Assembly: GCA_036378435.1 (NCBI GenBank)
Contig: DASUWK010000018.1
Span: 1 to 29,142 of the forward strand
Direction of reading: 5' to 3'
Source of the DNA: DASUWK01 sp036378435
GTDB lineage: Bacteria > Chloroflexota > Dormibacteria > Dormibacterales > Dormibacteraceae
Length of the DNA: 29,142 bases
Shown: in pieces, positions 22,262 through 29,010 of the stretch
Layout of the letters: every line of letters begins with the position of its first letter
How positions within the stretch are numbered: the first letter of the stretch is position 1
Position numbers and translations under genes: made by a program
Notes under the pieces: generated by a model
Told to the model about the DNA's origin: nothing
Seen by the model: the letters and a program-made list of their open reading frames with translations, nothing else
Databases searched by the model: none

Positions 22262-23039
22262 CCGCCATCTCGTTTGAGTGCGCCAGGCTGCTGGCGTACT
22301 CGGGGTCGTCGAACATCCTGGCGGTGTGCAGGCGCAGGTCGAACAGCCGAGCGACGGCCGCGGCCAGGGCCGCGCCGCCCAGCGGCCCGGCCACGTAGAC
22401 CCAGTAGACCTTTAAAGCGCCGGCCGCCCAGTTCGGCCCCAGCGTCCGCGCCGGGTTGAGGCTGGTCCCGGTGATCGGCGCGAAGTGCCAGACGAGCATC
22501 GCCACGAGCGCCCACGTCCCCAGAGGTGTCCAGCGTGCCGTGTTCGGTCTCGACACGAAGAAGAAGATCAGGCCGACCAGGGCGGCGGTCATCCCCGCCT
22601 CGATCAGCAGGGCCGCCGGCAAGGCGACGCCGGCGCCCGGCACGGTGCGCCCAAAGTGGACGGCAGAGAGCCGGCTGCCCCACAACAGGTAGACCGCGCC
22701 GAACCCGGTCAGTCCTCCCAACAGCTGAGCGGCGACGTAGCCGGCGAGGTCATCGCGATGCACGTGCCGCGTGATCCAGAAGGCGAACGTGATCGCGGGG
22801 TTGATGTGGGCGCCGCTCAGCCGGCCGAATGGCGAAACCGCGACCAAGCTGCCAGTGCCCCCGAAGAGGACGCCGGTCAGGAGCAGGCGGACCGACACGG
22901 ACGGCATGCGGGCTGCCACCGGCGACCCCGGCATGAAGACCAGTGTCACAGCGCTCAAACCGCCGAAGAGCAGCAGCGCGGTGCCCAAGAACTCCGACGC
23001 CCATGCCAGCCAGTGGAGGCCGCCCTTGGCGGGGTGCAT
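22239..23039 (-). CDS. Aquaporin / MIP-family channel
   Basis: A 266-residue six-helix channel with both signature loops intact: HINPAIT (NPA at 80-82) and SLNPARTLGP (NPA at 195-197, followed by the selectivity arginine). The spacing and the asparagine-proline-alanine boxes point to a water channel of the AqpZ type rather than a glycerol facilitator, which usually has an aspartate after the second box; glycerol cannot be excluded. The C-terminal tail is hydrophilic. It sits in the cytoplasmic membrane. ATG 23039 is set by GATTAT seven bases upstream, which coincides almost fully with the -10 of the divergent GH63-like gene, so both should be switched together. Confidence 0.93.
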   Translation of the reverse strand: MHPAKGGLHWLAWASEFLGTALLLFGGLSAVTLVFMPGSPVAARMPSVSVRLLLTGVLFGGTGSLVAVSPFGRLSGAHINPAITFAFWITRHVHRDDLAGYVAAQLLGGLTGFGAVYLLWGSRLSAVHFGRTVPGAGVALPAALLIEAGMTAALVGLIFFFVSRPNTARWTPLGTWALVAMLVWHFAPITGTSLNPARTLGPNWAAGALKVYWVYVAGPLGGAALAAAVARLFDLRLHTARMFDDPEYASSLAHSNEMAATRPRSG

Positions 23040-23045
23040 CGCCCC

Positions 23046-23052
23046 GATAATC
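23046..23052. promoter_or_regulatory. Bidirectional promoter: almost coincident -10 elements
   Basis: GATAATC read forward gives GATAAT (23046-23051), six bases before ATG 23058; read backward it gives GATTAT (23047-23052), seven bases before ATG 23039. The start codons are 18 bases apart, and no room exists for leaders. Confidence 0.65.
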
Positions 23053-23057
23053 CCTGA

Positions 23058-25655
23058 ATGCCCGCCAGCTCAGGAGCCGAGTACGGCCGCCTGCGTGAGG
23101 TCCCCGAAGGCCGCGCACCCTGGCGCCACTGGGGTCCTTACCTGAGCGAGCGCGCCTGGGGGACGGTGCGGGAGGACTACAGCCCGGACGGCTCAGCCTG
23201 GACCTACTTCCCTCACGACCACGCGCGCTCGCGCGCGTACCGCTGGAACGAGGACGGCCTCGCCGGCATCTGCGACGACCGCCAGGCGCTGTGCCTGGCC
23301 TTCGCGTTCTGGAACGGCGAGGACCCGATCCTCAAAGAGCGTCTCTTCGGCCTGGCCGGGCCCGAGGGGAACCACGGCGAGGACGTCAAGGAGTACTGGT
23401 GGTACCTGGATTCGACGCCGACGCACTCCTGGATGCGGTGGCGCTACATGTACCCGCAGGCCGCCTTTCCCTACGCGGACCTCGTCCGCACCAACGCCGC
23501 GCGAGGACGCCTGGACCCCGAATACGAGCTCGTGGACACCGGCGTCTTCGCCGACGGTCGCTACTGGGAGATCACCCTCGAGTTCGCCAAGGCTTCGCCG
23601 GAGGACGTGCTGGTGCGAGCGCTGCTGCGGAACGCGGGACCGCAGGCGGCGGACATCCAGTTCTTGCCGACGCTCTGGTTCCGCAACACCTGGTCCTGGG
23701 GCCGCGAGCCGCAGCGGCCGTCGCTGCAGGCCGACGGCGCCACCGGCGTGGCCGCGAACCACTGGGAGCTGGGGCGCCGGGTGCTGGTCGGGTCCGGCGC
23801 ACCGGAGCTGCTGTTCTGCGAGAACGTGACGAACGTCGAGCGGCTGTACGGAGTGCGCGGCGGGATGCCCTACCCCAAGGACGGCATCAACGACCACGTC
23901 GTCTCCGGCGCCGCGACCGTCAACCCCGCGCTGAGCGGCACCAAGGCCGCCCTGCGCTACCGCCTCTCGGCCCAGCCCGGCGAAACGGTCGAGGTCTACC
24001 TGCGTCTGGCGGAGGGGCGCGCAGACCTCGCAGACGACTTCGACCAGGTCATGGATTCACGGCAGCGCGAGGCGGACGAGTTCTACGCGCAGCTGACGCC
24101 GCGCGGCACGTCGTCCGCCGAAGCCGAGGTGATGCGCCAGGCGTTCGCGGGGATGCTCTGGTCAAAGCAGCACTACCACTACATCGTCGAGCAGTGGCTG
24201 GACGGCGACCCGGGCCAGCCGCCTCCACCGCCGGAGCGCCGAGAGGGTCGCAACTCGCGCTGGACTCACCTGGACAACCGCGACGTCATCTCGATGCCGG
24301 ACAAGTGGGAGTACCCGTGGTACGCGTCGTGGGACCTGGCCTTCCACTGTGTGACTCTGGCTCACGTCGACCCCGAGTTCGCGAAAGCCCAGCTCCTGCT
24401 GCTCTGCCGCGAGTGGTACATGCACCCGGAGGGCCAGCTGCCGGCCTACGAGTGGTCCTTCGACGACGTCAACCCGCCGGTTCACGCCTGGGCGGCGCTG
24501 CGAGTCCACGATCTCGACGGCGGCTGGGACCACGACTTCCTGGAGCGCGTCTTTCACAAGCTGCTCCTCAACTTCACCTGGTGGGTCAACCGGAAGGACG
24601 CCGAGGAGAACAACGTCTTCGAGGGAGGCTTCCTCGGGCTGGACAACATCGGCCCCTTCGATCGCTCGCAAGGGCTCCCGGTGCCAGGCCATCTCCAGCA
24701 GTCCGACGGCACGGCCTGGATGGCGACCTACTGCCTCAGCCTGCTGGAGGTCGCGCTGCGCCTGGCGATGTACGACGACACCTACGAGGACATAGCGACC
24801 AAGTTCTTCGAGCACTTCACGCTGATCGCGCTGGCCATGGACCAGCAGGGCTTGTGGGACGAGCAGGACGGCTTCTACTACGACGTCCTGCACCCGGACG
24901 CCGGCGGGCACATCCCGGTGCGCGCCCGCTCGCTCGTCGGCCTGATCCCGCTCTGCGCGGTCACCGTGCTCGAGCCGGAGATGCTCGAGAAGCTGCCGAA
25001 CTTTGCCCAGCGGATGGATTGGTACGTCGAGCACCGTCCGGACGTGCACGACCTGATCGAGCACATGCACCGCATGGGGATGCGCGACCGGCAGCTGGTC
25101 TCGGTGGTCAGCCCTGAGCGCCTGCGCCGCGTCCTCGGGCGGATGCTCGACGAGACGGAGTTCCTCTCGACCGGCGGGATCCGCTCACTGTCGCGCTACC
25201 ACGCCGAGCACCCGCTGCAGATGAACGTCGGCGGCGCGATGCTGTCGCTCGACTACGAGCCGGCCGAATCGAGATCGGGGCTGTTCGGCGGCAACTCCAA
25301 CTGGCGAGGGCCGGTCTGGTTCCCGCTCAACTACCTCCTGTTCGAGGCGCTGCAGCGCTTCTACGCGTGCCTGGGAGATTCGTTCACCGTCGAGTGTCCT
25401 GTGGGCTCGGGACGGCAGCTGAACCTGGACGAGGTCGCGCGGGAGCTGTCCGGGCGGTTGATTGGGCTGTTCCTCGAGCGGCCCGACGGCTCACGCCCGG
25501 TGTTCGGCGGCTACACGCTGTTTCAGCAGGACGCGGCGTGGCACGACCTCATCCCCTTCCACGAGTACTTCCACGGCGACACGGGCGCCGGCCTCGGCGC
25601 CTCACATCAGACCGGGTGGACCGGCCTGGTGGCGCACCTCATCGCGAGTCGGTGA
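23058..25655 (+). CDS. GH63-like glycosidase (mannosylglycerate hydrolase-like fold)
   Basis: An 865-residue enzyme of the bacterial GH63/MGH1J-like type. The N-terminal region (residues 1-330; RAPWRHWGPYLSERAWGTVRED, YPQAAFPYADL) is a beta domain. The C-terminal (alpha/alpha)6 barrel has YPWYASWDLAFH with a candidate catalytic aspartate, PAYEWSFDDVNPPVHAWA, and GGNSNWRGPVWFPLNYLLFEAL. Related enzymes cut alpha-glucosides or the compatible solutes mannosyl- and glucosylglycerate; the substrate here is not proven. No signal peptide, hence cytoplasmic. ATG 23058 follows the leaderless -10. It shares its promoter with the aquaporin gene, which suggests an osmotic role. The 3' end overlaps metF by 17 bases. 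Confidence 0.88.
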   Translation: MPASSGAEYGRLREVPEGRAPWRHWGPYLSERAWGTVREDYSPDGSAWTYFPHDHARSRAYRWNEDGLAGICDDRQALCLAFAFWNGEDPILKERLFGLAGPEGNHGEDVKEYWWYLDSTPTHSWMRWRYMYPQAAFPYADLVRTNAARGRLDPEYELVDTGVFADGRYWEITLEFAKASPEDVLVRALLRNAGPQAADIQFLPTLWFRNTWSWGREPQRPSLQADGATGVAANHWELGRRVLVGSGAPELLFCENVTNVERLYGVRGGMPYPKDGINDHVVSGAATVNPALSGTKAALRYRLSAQPGETVEVYLRLAEGRADLADDFDQVMDSRQREADEFYAQLTPRGTSSAEAEVMRQAFAGMLWSKQHYHYIVEQWLDGDPGQPPPPPERREGRNSRWTHLDNRDVISMPDKWEYPWYASWDLAFHCVTLAHVDPEFAKAQLLLLCREWYMHPEGQLPAYEWSFDDVNPPVHAWAALRVHDLDGGWDHDFLERVFHKLLLNFTWWVNRKDAEENNVFEGGFLGLDNIGPFDRSQGLPVPGHLQQSDGTAWMATYCLSLLEVALRLAMYDDTYEDIATKFFEHFTLIALAMDQQGLWDEQDGFYYDVLHPDAGGHIPVRARSLVGLIPLCAVTVLEPEMLEKLPNFAQRMDWYVEHRPDVHDLIEHMHRMGMRDRQLVSVVSPERLRRVLGRMLDETEFLSTGGIRSLSRYHAEHPLQMNVGGAMLSLDYEPAESRSGLFGGNSNWRGPVWFPLNYLLFEALQRFYACLGDSFTVECPVGSGRQLNLDEVARELSGRLIGLFLERPDGSRPVFGGYTLFQQDAAWHDLIPFHEYFHGDTGAGLGASHQTGWTGLVAHLIASR

Positions 25656-26499
25656 CGAGGCCCAGTCCCGAGTAGATCTCGCGGGTGGCGGTCGAGCGGT
25701 TGAGCGTGAAGAAGTGGAGCCCGGGCGCGCCGAGGTCGAGGAGATCGGAGCACAGCTCGCAGGCCAGGTCGATGCCGGCGCGGCGGATCTCTTTCTTGTC
25801 ATCGCCGGCGGCCTCGATGCGCGCGACGACATCCGGGGGCACGTCGTAGCCGGACAGCTGCGACATCCGCTTGATCGACGAGAGGTTGGTGATCGGCATG
25901 ATCCCCGGGATCACCGGCTTGTGAATCCCGAGGCTGGCCAGCTCCTCGCGCAGCCGCTCGTACTCCTCGGCGTGGAAGAAGAACTGCGTGATCGCGAAGT
26001 CGGCCAGCTCGAGCTTGTGCGCCAGCCGGCGCCGATCCGATTCGAGGTCGCGTGACAGCGGGTGACCCTGGGTCTGGGCGGCCACACCGATGGCGAAGCC
26101 GTTGGTGGCCCGCGCCATCTCCACGAGCTCGTTGGCGTAACTCAGCTCTGCGCGGGAGCCGTCCTCCAGCGGGTCGCCACCGAGGGCCAGCACGTTCTCG
26201 ATCCCGCCGGCCTTGAGGTCCGCCAAGATCTCCTGGAGCTCGGCCCGCTCGTGGCCGGCACAGACCAGGTGCGCCATCGGCGTGATCGACGTGCTCTCGC
26301 GGATGAACACCACCAGGTCGTGCGTCGGCCAGCGCGAAGAGCGGCCGCCCCGGTAGGTGACCGACACGAACGAAGGGCCCAAGGGCTCCAGCTCCCGCAG
26401 CGTCTGGGCGAGCAGATCCGACTCCTCGTCGGTCTTGGGCGGGAAGAACTCGAACGAGAACGTCCGCCCGCGTTCCAGCAGGTCCGGGATGCGGGCCAT
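25639..26499 (-). CDS. metF: Methylenetetrahydrofolate reductase
   Basis: A 286-residue flavoprotein of the bacterial MetF type, close to the usual 290. It reduces 5,10-methylene- to 5-methyl-tetrahydrofolate for methionine synthesis. Motifs are the N-terminal SFEFFPPKTDEE with the catalytic glutamate, VSVTYRGG, HLVCAGH, the FAD-binding NVLALGGDP, GVAAQTQGHP, ADFAITQFFF and PGIMPITN. The ATG is supported by TAGAGT six bases upstream (26506-26511). It lies 23 bases after the Xer-type recombinase gene on the same strand but has its own -10. It is convergent with the GH63-like gene. Confidence 0.94.
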   Translation of the reverse strand: MARIPDLLERGRTFSFEFFPPKTDEESDLLAQTLRELEPLGPSFVSVTYRGGRSSRWPTHDLVVFIRESTSITPMAHLVCAGHERAELQEILADLKAGGIENVLALGGDPLEDGSRAELSYANELVEMARATNGFAIGVAAQTQGHPLSRDLESDRRRLAHKLELADFAITQFFFHAEEYERLREELASLGIHKPVIPGIMPITNLSSIKRMSQLSGYDVPPDVVARIEAAGDDKKEIRRAGIDLACELCSDLLDLGAPGLHFFTLNRSTATREIYSGLGLVTDSR

Positions 26500-26505
26500 T
26501 GAGAA

Positions 26506-26511
26506 ACTCTA
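26506..26511 (-). promoter_or_regulatory. Leaderless -10 element for metF
   Basis: TAGAGT on the minus strand, six bases before ATG 26499, in the 23-base gap after the recombinase gene. Confidence 0.55.
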
Positions 26512-26522
26512 ACTAGCGCGGA

Positions 26523-27458
26523 TCAGCCCGCCGAGCCTTCCTTCTTCTCCTGCAGGAACTCCTGGTAGCGCTTGTAGGCGTCCTGTTTGCGGGCGTCCAC
26601 GATCTTGGTGTAGCCCTGCAGCGTGTTGAGGTTGGCGTGCCCGAGCACCTCCTGGACCAGCCGGACATCGCCGCCCGTCACCTCGAGCAGGCTGGTGGCG
26701 GCGGTGTGGCGCGCCACGTGCGGCGACTTGAACGACCAAGCCCCGAGCTGAGCGCGCAGGCGGTTGACAACATGACGCGCGCCCGCGGGCGTGAGCCTGT
26801 GGTCCGCGCCCGGGCGGGCTCGGCGGTCCAGGTTGATGAACAGTGCCAGCGAGGTGTCCGACCGCTGCATGAGGTAGTCGTCGACGGCGGCCTTGGCGTC
26901 GGCGGTCAGGTACACGGCGCGCTGCTTCGAGCCTTTGCCGGTCACGATGAGCCGGTTGCCCTGCCGGGGAACGTCGGTGCGATCGAGCGCGAGGGCCTCT
27001 GAGATTCGGCAGCCGGTCGAGATCAAGAAGTAGACCAGCGCGCGATCCCGGCGCGCCAGTGGAGTGTCCGCCGGCAGCGCCGCCAGCAGGCGAGCCAGCT
27101 CTTCGCCGTCGATCGGCTTCGGCAGGCGCTGCTCGAGCTTGGGCAGCGTGATGCGGTTCGAGAGGTCGTCCTCCACCGAGCCCTCGCGCGCCAGCCAGCG
27201 GAGCCACGAGCGGATCGCGACCAGTGCCCGAGATCGCGAGGCCGGGCTCTTGAGAGTGGTCGCGAGGTGGCGCTGGTAGGCGCGTAGGTCCTCATGACGG
27301 AGGTCGGCGATCTGCAGCGAGTGCCCGCGCTGCGCGAGAAACGACTTCAGGCGGTCGATCTCGAACTGGTACGCGCGGACCGTGTTCGGGCTGCGGTTGG
27401 CTTCAAGCTGGAGCCAGCCCACGTATTCGTCTGCGGCGGCCTTGAAATCGAGATTCAT
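26523..27458 (-). CDS. xer: Tyrosine recombinase, XerC/XerD-like
   Basis: 311 residues, the usual Xer length. The N-terminal SAM-like core-binding domain (DEYVGWLQLEANRSPNTVRAY) is followed by the catalytic domain with all residues present: Arg151 (TGCRISEAL), Lys175 (GKGSKQR), His247-x-x-Arg250 (HVARHTAAT), His274 (LGHANLNT) and Tyr283 (GYTKI). Most likely a chromosome dimer resolution recombinase acting at dif, given its housekeeping neighbours and size; an integron- or element-type role is less likely. The frame is open to an ATG at 27545, but ATG 27458 gives the conserved N-terminus; a TAACAT at 27475-27480 could be its -10, with a leader of about ten bases. Confidence 0.92.
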   Translation of the reverse strand: MNLDFKAAADEYVGWLQLEANRSPNTVRAYQFEIDRLKSFLAQRGHSLQIADLRHEDLRAYQRHLATTLKSPASRSRALVAIRSWLRWLAREGSVEDDLSNRITLPKLEQRLPKPIDGEELARLLAALPADTPLARRDRALVYFLISTGCRISEALALDRTDVPRQGNRLIVTGKGSKQRAVYLTADAKAAVDDYLMQRSDTSLALFINLDRRARPGADHRLTPAGARHVVNRLRAQLGAWSFKSPHVARHTAATSLLEVTGGDVRLVQEVLGHANLNTLQGYTKIVDARKQDAYKRYQEFLQEKKEGSAG

Positions 27459-27500
27459 GGACGAGGCCGCAGCGATGTTAACGCGGCTACCTGCTGCTGG

Positions 27501-27529
27501 TTGAAAGAGGCCGTGGGCCGCGGGATGAT
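27501..27529 (+). promoter_or_regulatory. Possible sigma-70 promoter for acyltransferase
   Basis: TTGAAA (27501-27506), 17-base spacer, GATGAT (27524-27529); a leader of about eight bases would precede ATG 27544. Confidence 0.4.
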
Positions 27530-27543
27530 CTACTACTAGGTCC

Positions 27544-28368
27544 ATGGCCCGCCCCCTGGAGCTCGTGCATGCCCACGCGCGCCCACCCGCCGTCCGCGGA
27601 GTCGACGAGTTCGGCTTCGATCTCGACTACACGGAGCGCGTCCTTCCTTTCATGGAATGGGTCTATCGCTCCTATTTCCGGGTGGAGACGCAGGGCCTCG
27701 ACCACGTGCCGGCCCACGGCCGGGCTCTGCTCGTCGCCAACCACGGTGGGGTGGTGCCCTGGGATGGCGCGATGATTCGGACGGCGATCCGCCTCGAGCA
27801 CTCCAGCCGGCGTCACGCCAGGATGCTGGTGCTCGATTGGGCGTTCGCGATGCCGTTCTTGTCGCGGTTCATGATCAAGACGGGCAACGTCCTCGCCCAC
27901 CCGGACAACGCGATCCAGCTGCTGCGCCGCGACGAGCTGGTGGGCGTCTTCCCGGAGGGCGCGAAGGGGGCCACCAAGGGCCTGCGCCACCGTTACCGCG
28001 TCAACCGGTTTGGACGGGGCGGCTTCGTGCAGGTGGCGCTGCGGACGGGCGCGCCGATCATCCCGGTGGCGGTGGTCGGCGCGGAGGAGACCCATCCCGT
28101 GATCGCGGACCTGGGGCCGGCGGCGCGTCTGCTGCGGATGCCGATCCTGCCGATCACGCCGACGTTCCCCTGGCTGGGCCCGCTCGGCATGCTGCCGCTG
28201 CCTTCCAAGTGGTTCATCTCTTTCGGGCCGCCCCTCGACACCACCGGGTTGGGAGCGGACGCGGCGGAAGACCCCAGCCTGGTCCTGGACCTGGGCGAGC
28301 AGGTCCGCGCGTGGATCCAGCAGGAGCTGCTCGAGCTCCTGCCGCGCCGGCGGACTCCGTTCGGCTAA
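27544..28368 (+). CDS. Lysophospholipid acyltransferase family protein (MGAT-like)
   Basis: A 274-residue acyltransferase of the PlsC/LPLAT superfamily. The catalytic motif is ANHGGVVPWDG (His67 and Asp74; the H-x6-D spacing fits the MGAT-like branch rather than the H-x4-D of PlsC). The acceptor-binding motif VFPEGAKG is at 135-142 and a IPVAVVGAEE strand follows. It likely acylates a lysophospholipid, glycerolipid or related lipid at the inner membrane; no clear transmembrane helix is present, so peripheral attachment is likely. The GTKG/RHRY region and the C-terminal WFISFGPPLD complete the family pattern. Its stop overlaps the convergent Hsp20 stop within four bases. Confidence 0.9.
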   Translation: MARPLELVHAHARPPAVRGVDEFGFDLDYTERVLPFMEWVYRSYFRVETQGLDHVPAHGRALLVANHGGVVPWDGAMIRTAIRLEHSSRRHARMLVLDWAFAMPFLSRFMIKTGNVLAHPDNAIQLLRRDELVGVFPEGAKGATKGLRHRYRVNRFGRGGFVQVALRTGAPIIPVAVVGAEETHPVIADLGPAARLLRMPILPITPTFPWLGPLGMLPLPSKWFISFGPPLDTTGLGADAAEDPSLVLDLGEQVRAWIQQELLELLPRRRTPFG

Positions 28369-28886
28369 GCGGAACCTGGGCCGGAGGGCTTCTTGCGGGG
28401 CGCCCGGCGCGGGCGCTTGACCTCCTCGTAATCGGTGCCCGGCTTGGCCTCGATGGCCGCCTCGGGGGACGCCTTGCGCGCGACCTCGATGCGGATGCGC
28501 TCGGGAGGGCGCGGCCGCCGCTTCGGGATGCGGATGGTGAGGACCCCGTTCTCGCTCGACGCCGAAGCGTCCTCGAAGCGGGAGTCAGGCGGGAGGGCGA
28601 GCTGGCGGTAGAACTGCGTCGTGTGGACCTCCTGGTGCTCGAAGTCCCGGTCCGGCACCTCGAGCCGCGCCACGATCGTCAGCACGCCGTCGGAGCACCC
28701 TAGGTCGACGTCTTCCGGGCGCACGCCTGGCAGGAGCGCCTCGACGACGAGCTCGCTGCCCTCGTCGTACGCGTTGAGCGGCATCGGCTGGCCGCGGGGG
28801 CTCTCGCGGCGGTGCGCGGTCTCGCGCAGCAGCTCCTCCAGGAGCTCGCCGAAGGCGCCGGTGTCGTGGAAACGCCAGCGGATCAT
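28365..28886 (-). CDS. Hsp20/alpha-crystallin small heat-shock protein
   Basis: 173 residues. A short N-terminal arm (MIRWRFHDTG ... ELLEELLRET) precedes the alpha-crystallin domain (about residues 37-132: PLNAYDEGSELVVEALLPGV, VDLGCSDGVLTIVARL, FYRQLALPPD and the family signature ENGVLTIRIPK). The C-terminal tail is unusually long and basic (KRPRRAPRKKPSGPG) and lacks an obvious I-x-I anchor, which may affect oligomer size. It is an ATP-independent holdase in the cytoplasm. The ATG is set by TAGAAT seven bases upstream (28894-28899). No CIRCE or HAIR-type operator was recognised. Confidence 0.92.
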   Translation of the reverse strand: MIRWRFHDTGAFGELLEELLRETAHRRESPRGQPMPLNAYDEGSELVVEALLPGVRPEDVDLGCSDGVLTIVARLEVPDRDFEHQEVHTTQFYRQLALPPDSRFEDASASSENGVLTIRIPKRRPRPPERIRIEVARKASPEAAIEAKPGTDYEEVKRPRRAPRKKPSGPGSA

Positions 28887-28893
28887 GGAGGCG

Positions 28894-28899
28894 ATTCTA
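28894..28899 (-). promoter_or_regulatory. Leaderless -10 element for hsp20
   Basis: TAGAAT on the minus strand, seven bases before ATG 28886. Confidence 0.6.
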
Positions 28900-28950
28900 G
28901 GTTGGCGCCGGGCGCGTCGCGCCGCCTTCGGGCGGGCACCTGGCCACGGG

Positions 28951-28956
28951 TAAACT
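28951..28956 (+). promoter_or_regulatory. -10 element of the tRNA-Arg gene
   Basis: TAAACT, 11 bases before the tRNA 5' end at 28968, a normal place for a tRNA promoter. No convincing -35. The same eight bases TAAACTCA recur at 29032-29039. Confidence 0.45.
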
Positions 28957-28967
28957 CAGGGGTCGCT

Positions 28968-29010
28968 GCGCCCGTAGCTCACCGGACAGAGCGTGCGGCT
29001 CCGGACCGCA
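28968..29010 (+). tRNA. tRNA-Arg(CCG), 5' half only (43 nt)
   Basis: The acceptor 5' strand GCGCCCG, TA, D-arm GCTC/GAGC with an ACCGGACA loop, and anticodon stem TGCGG/CCGCA closing the loop CTCCGGA (anticodon CCG) are all normal. The variable loop, T-arm and acceptor 3' strand should follow but do not: no GGTTCRANNCC arm and no CGGGCGC occur in the remaining 132 bases. The gene is therefore cut exactly after the anticodon stem. This looks like a tyrosine-recombinase attachment site in a tRNA anticodon arm, or an assembly join. It could not give a working tRNA from this copy. Confidence 0.75.

Noticed and set aside
26523..27458. The tyrosine recombinase as integrase of an element at the split tRNA
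   Set aside because: It lies on the host side, 1.5 kb from the tRNA, between housekeeping genes, with Xer length and domain layout. A chromosomal Xer role is more likely.
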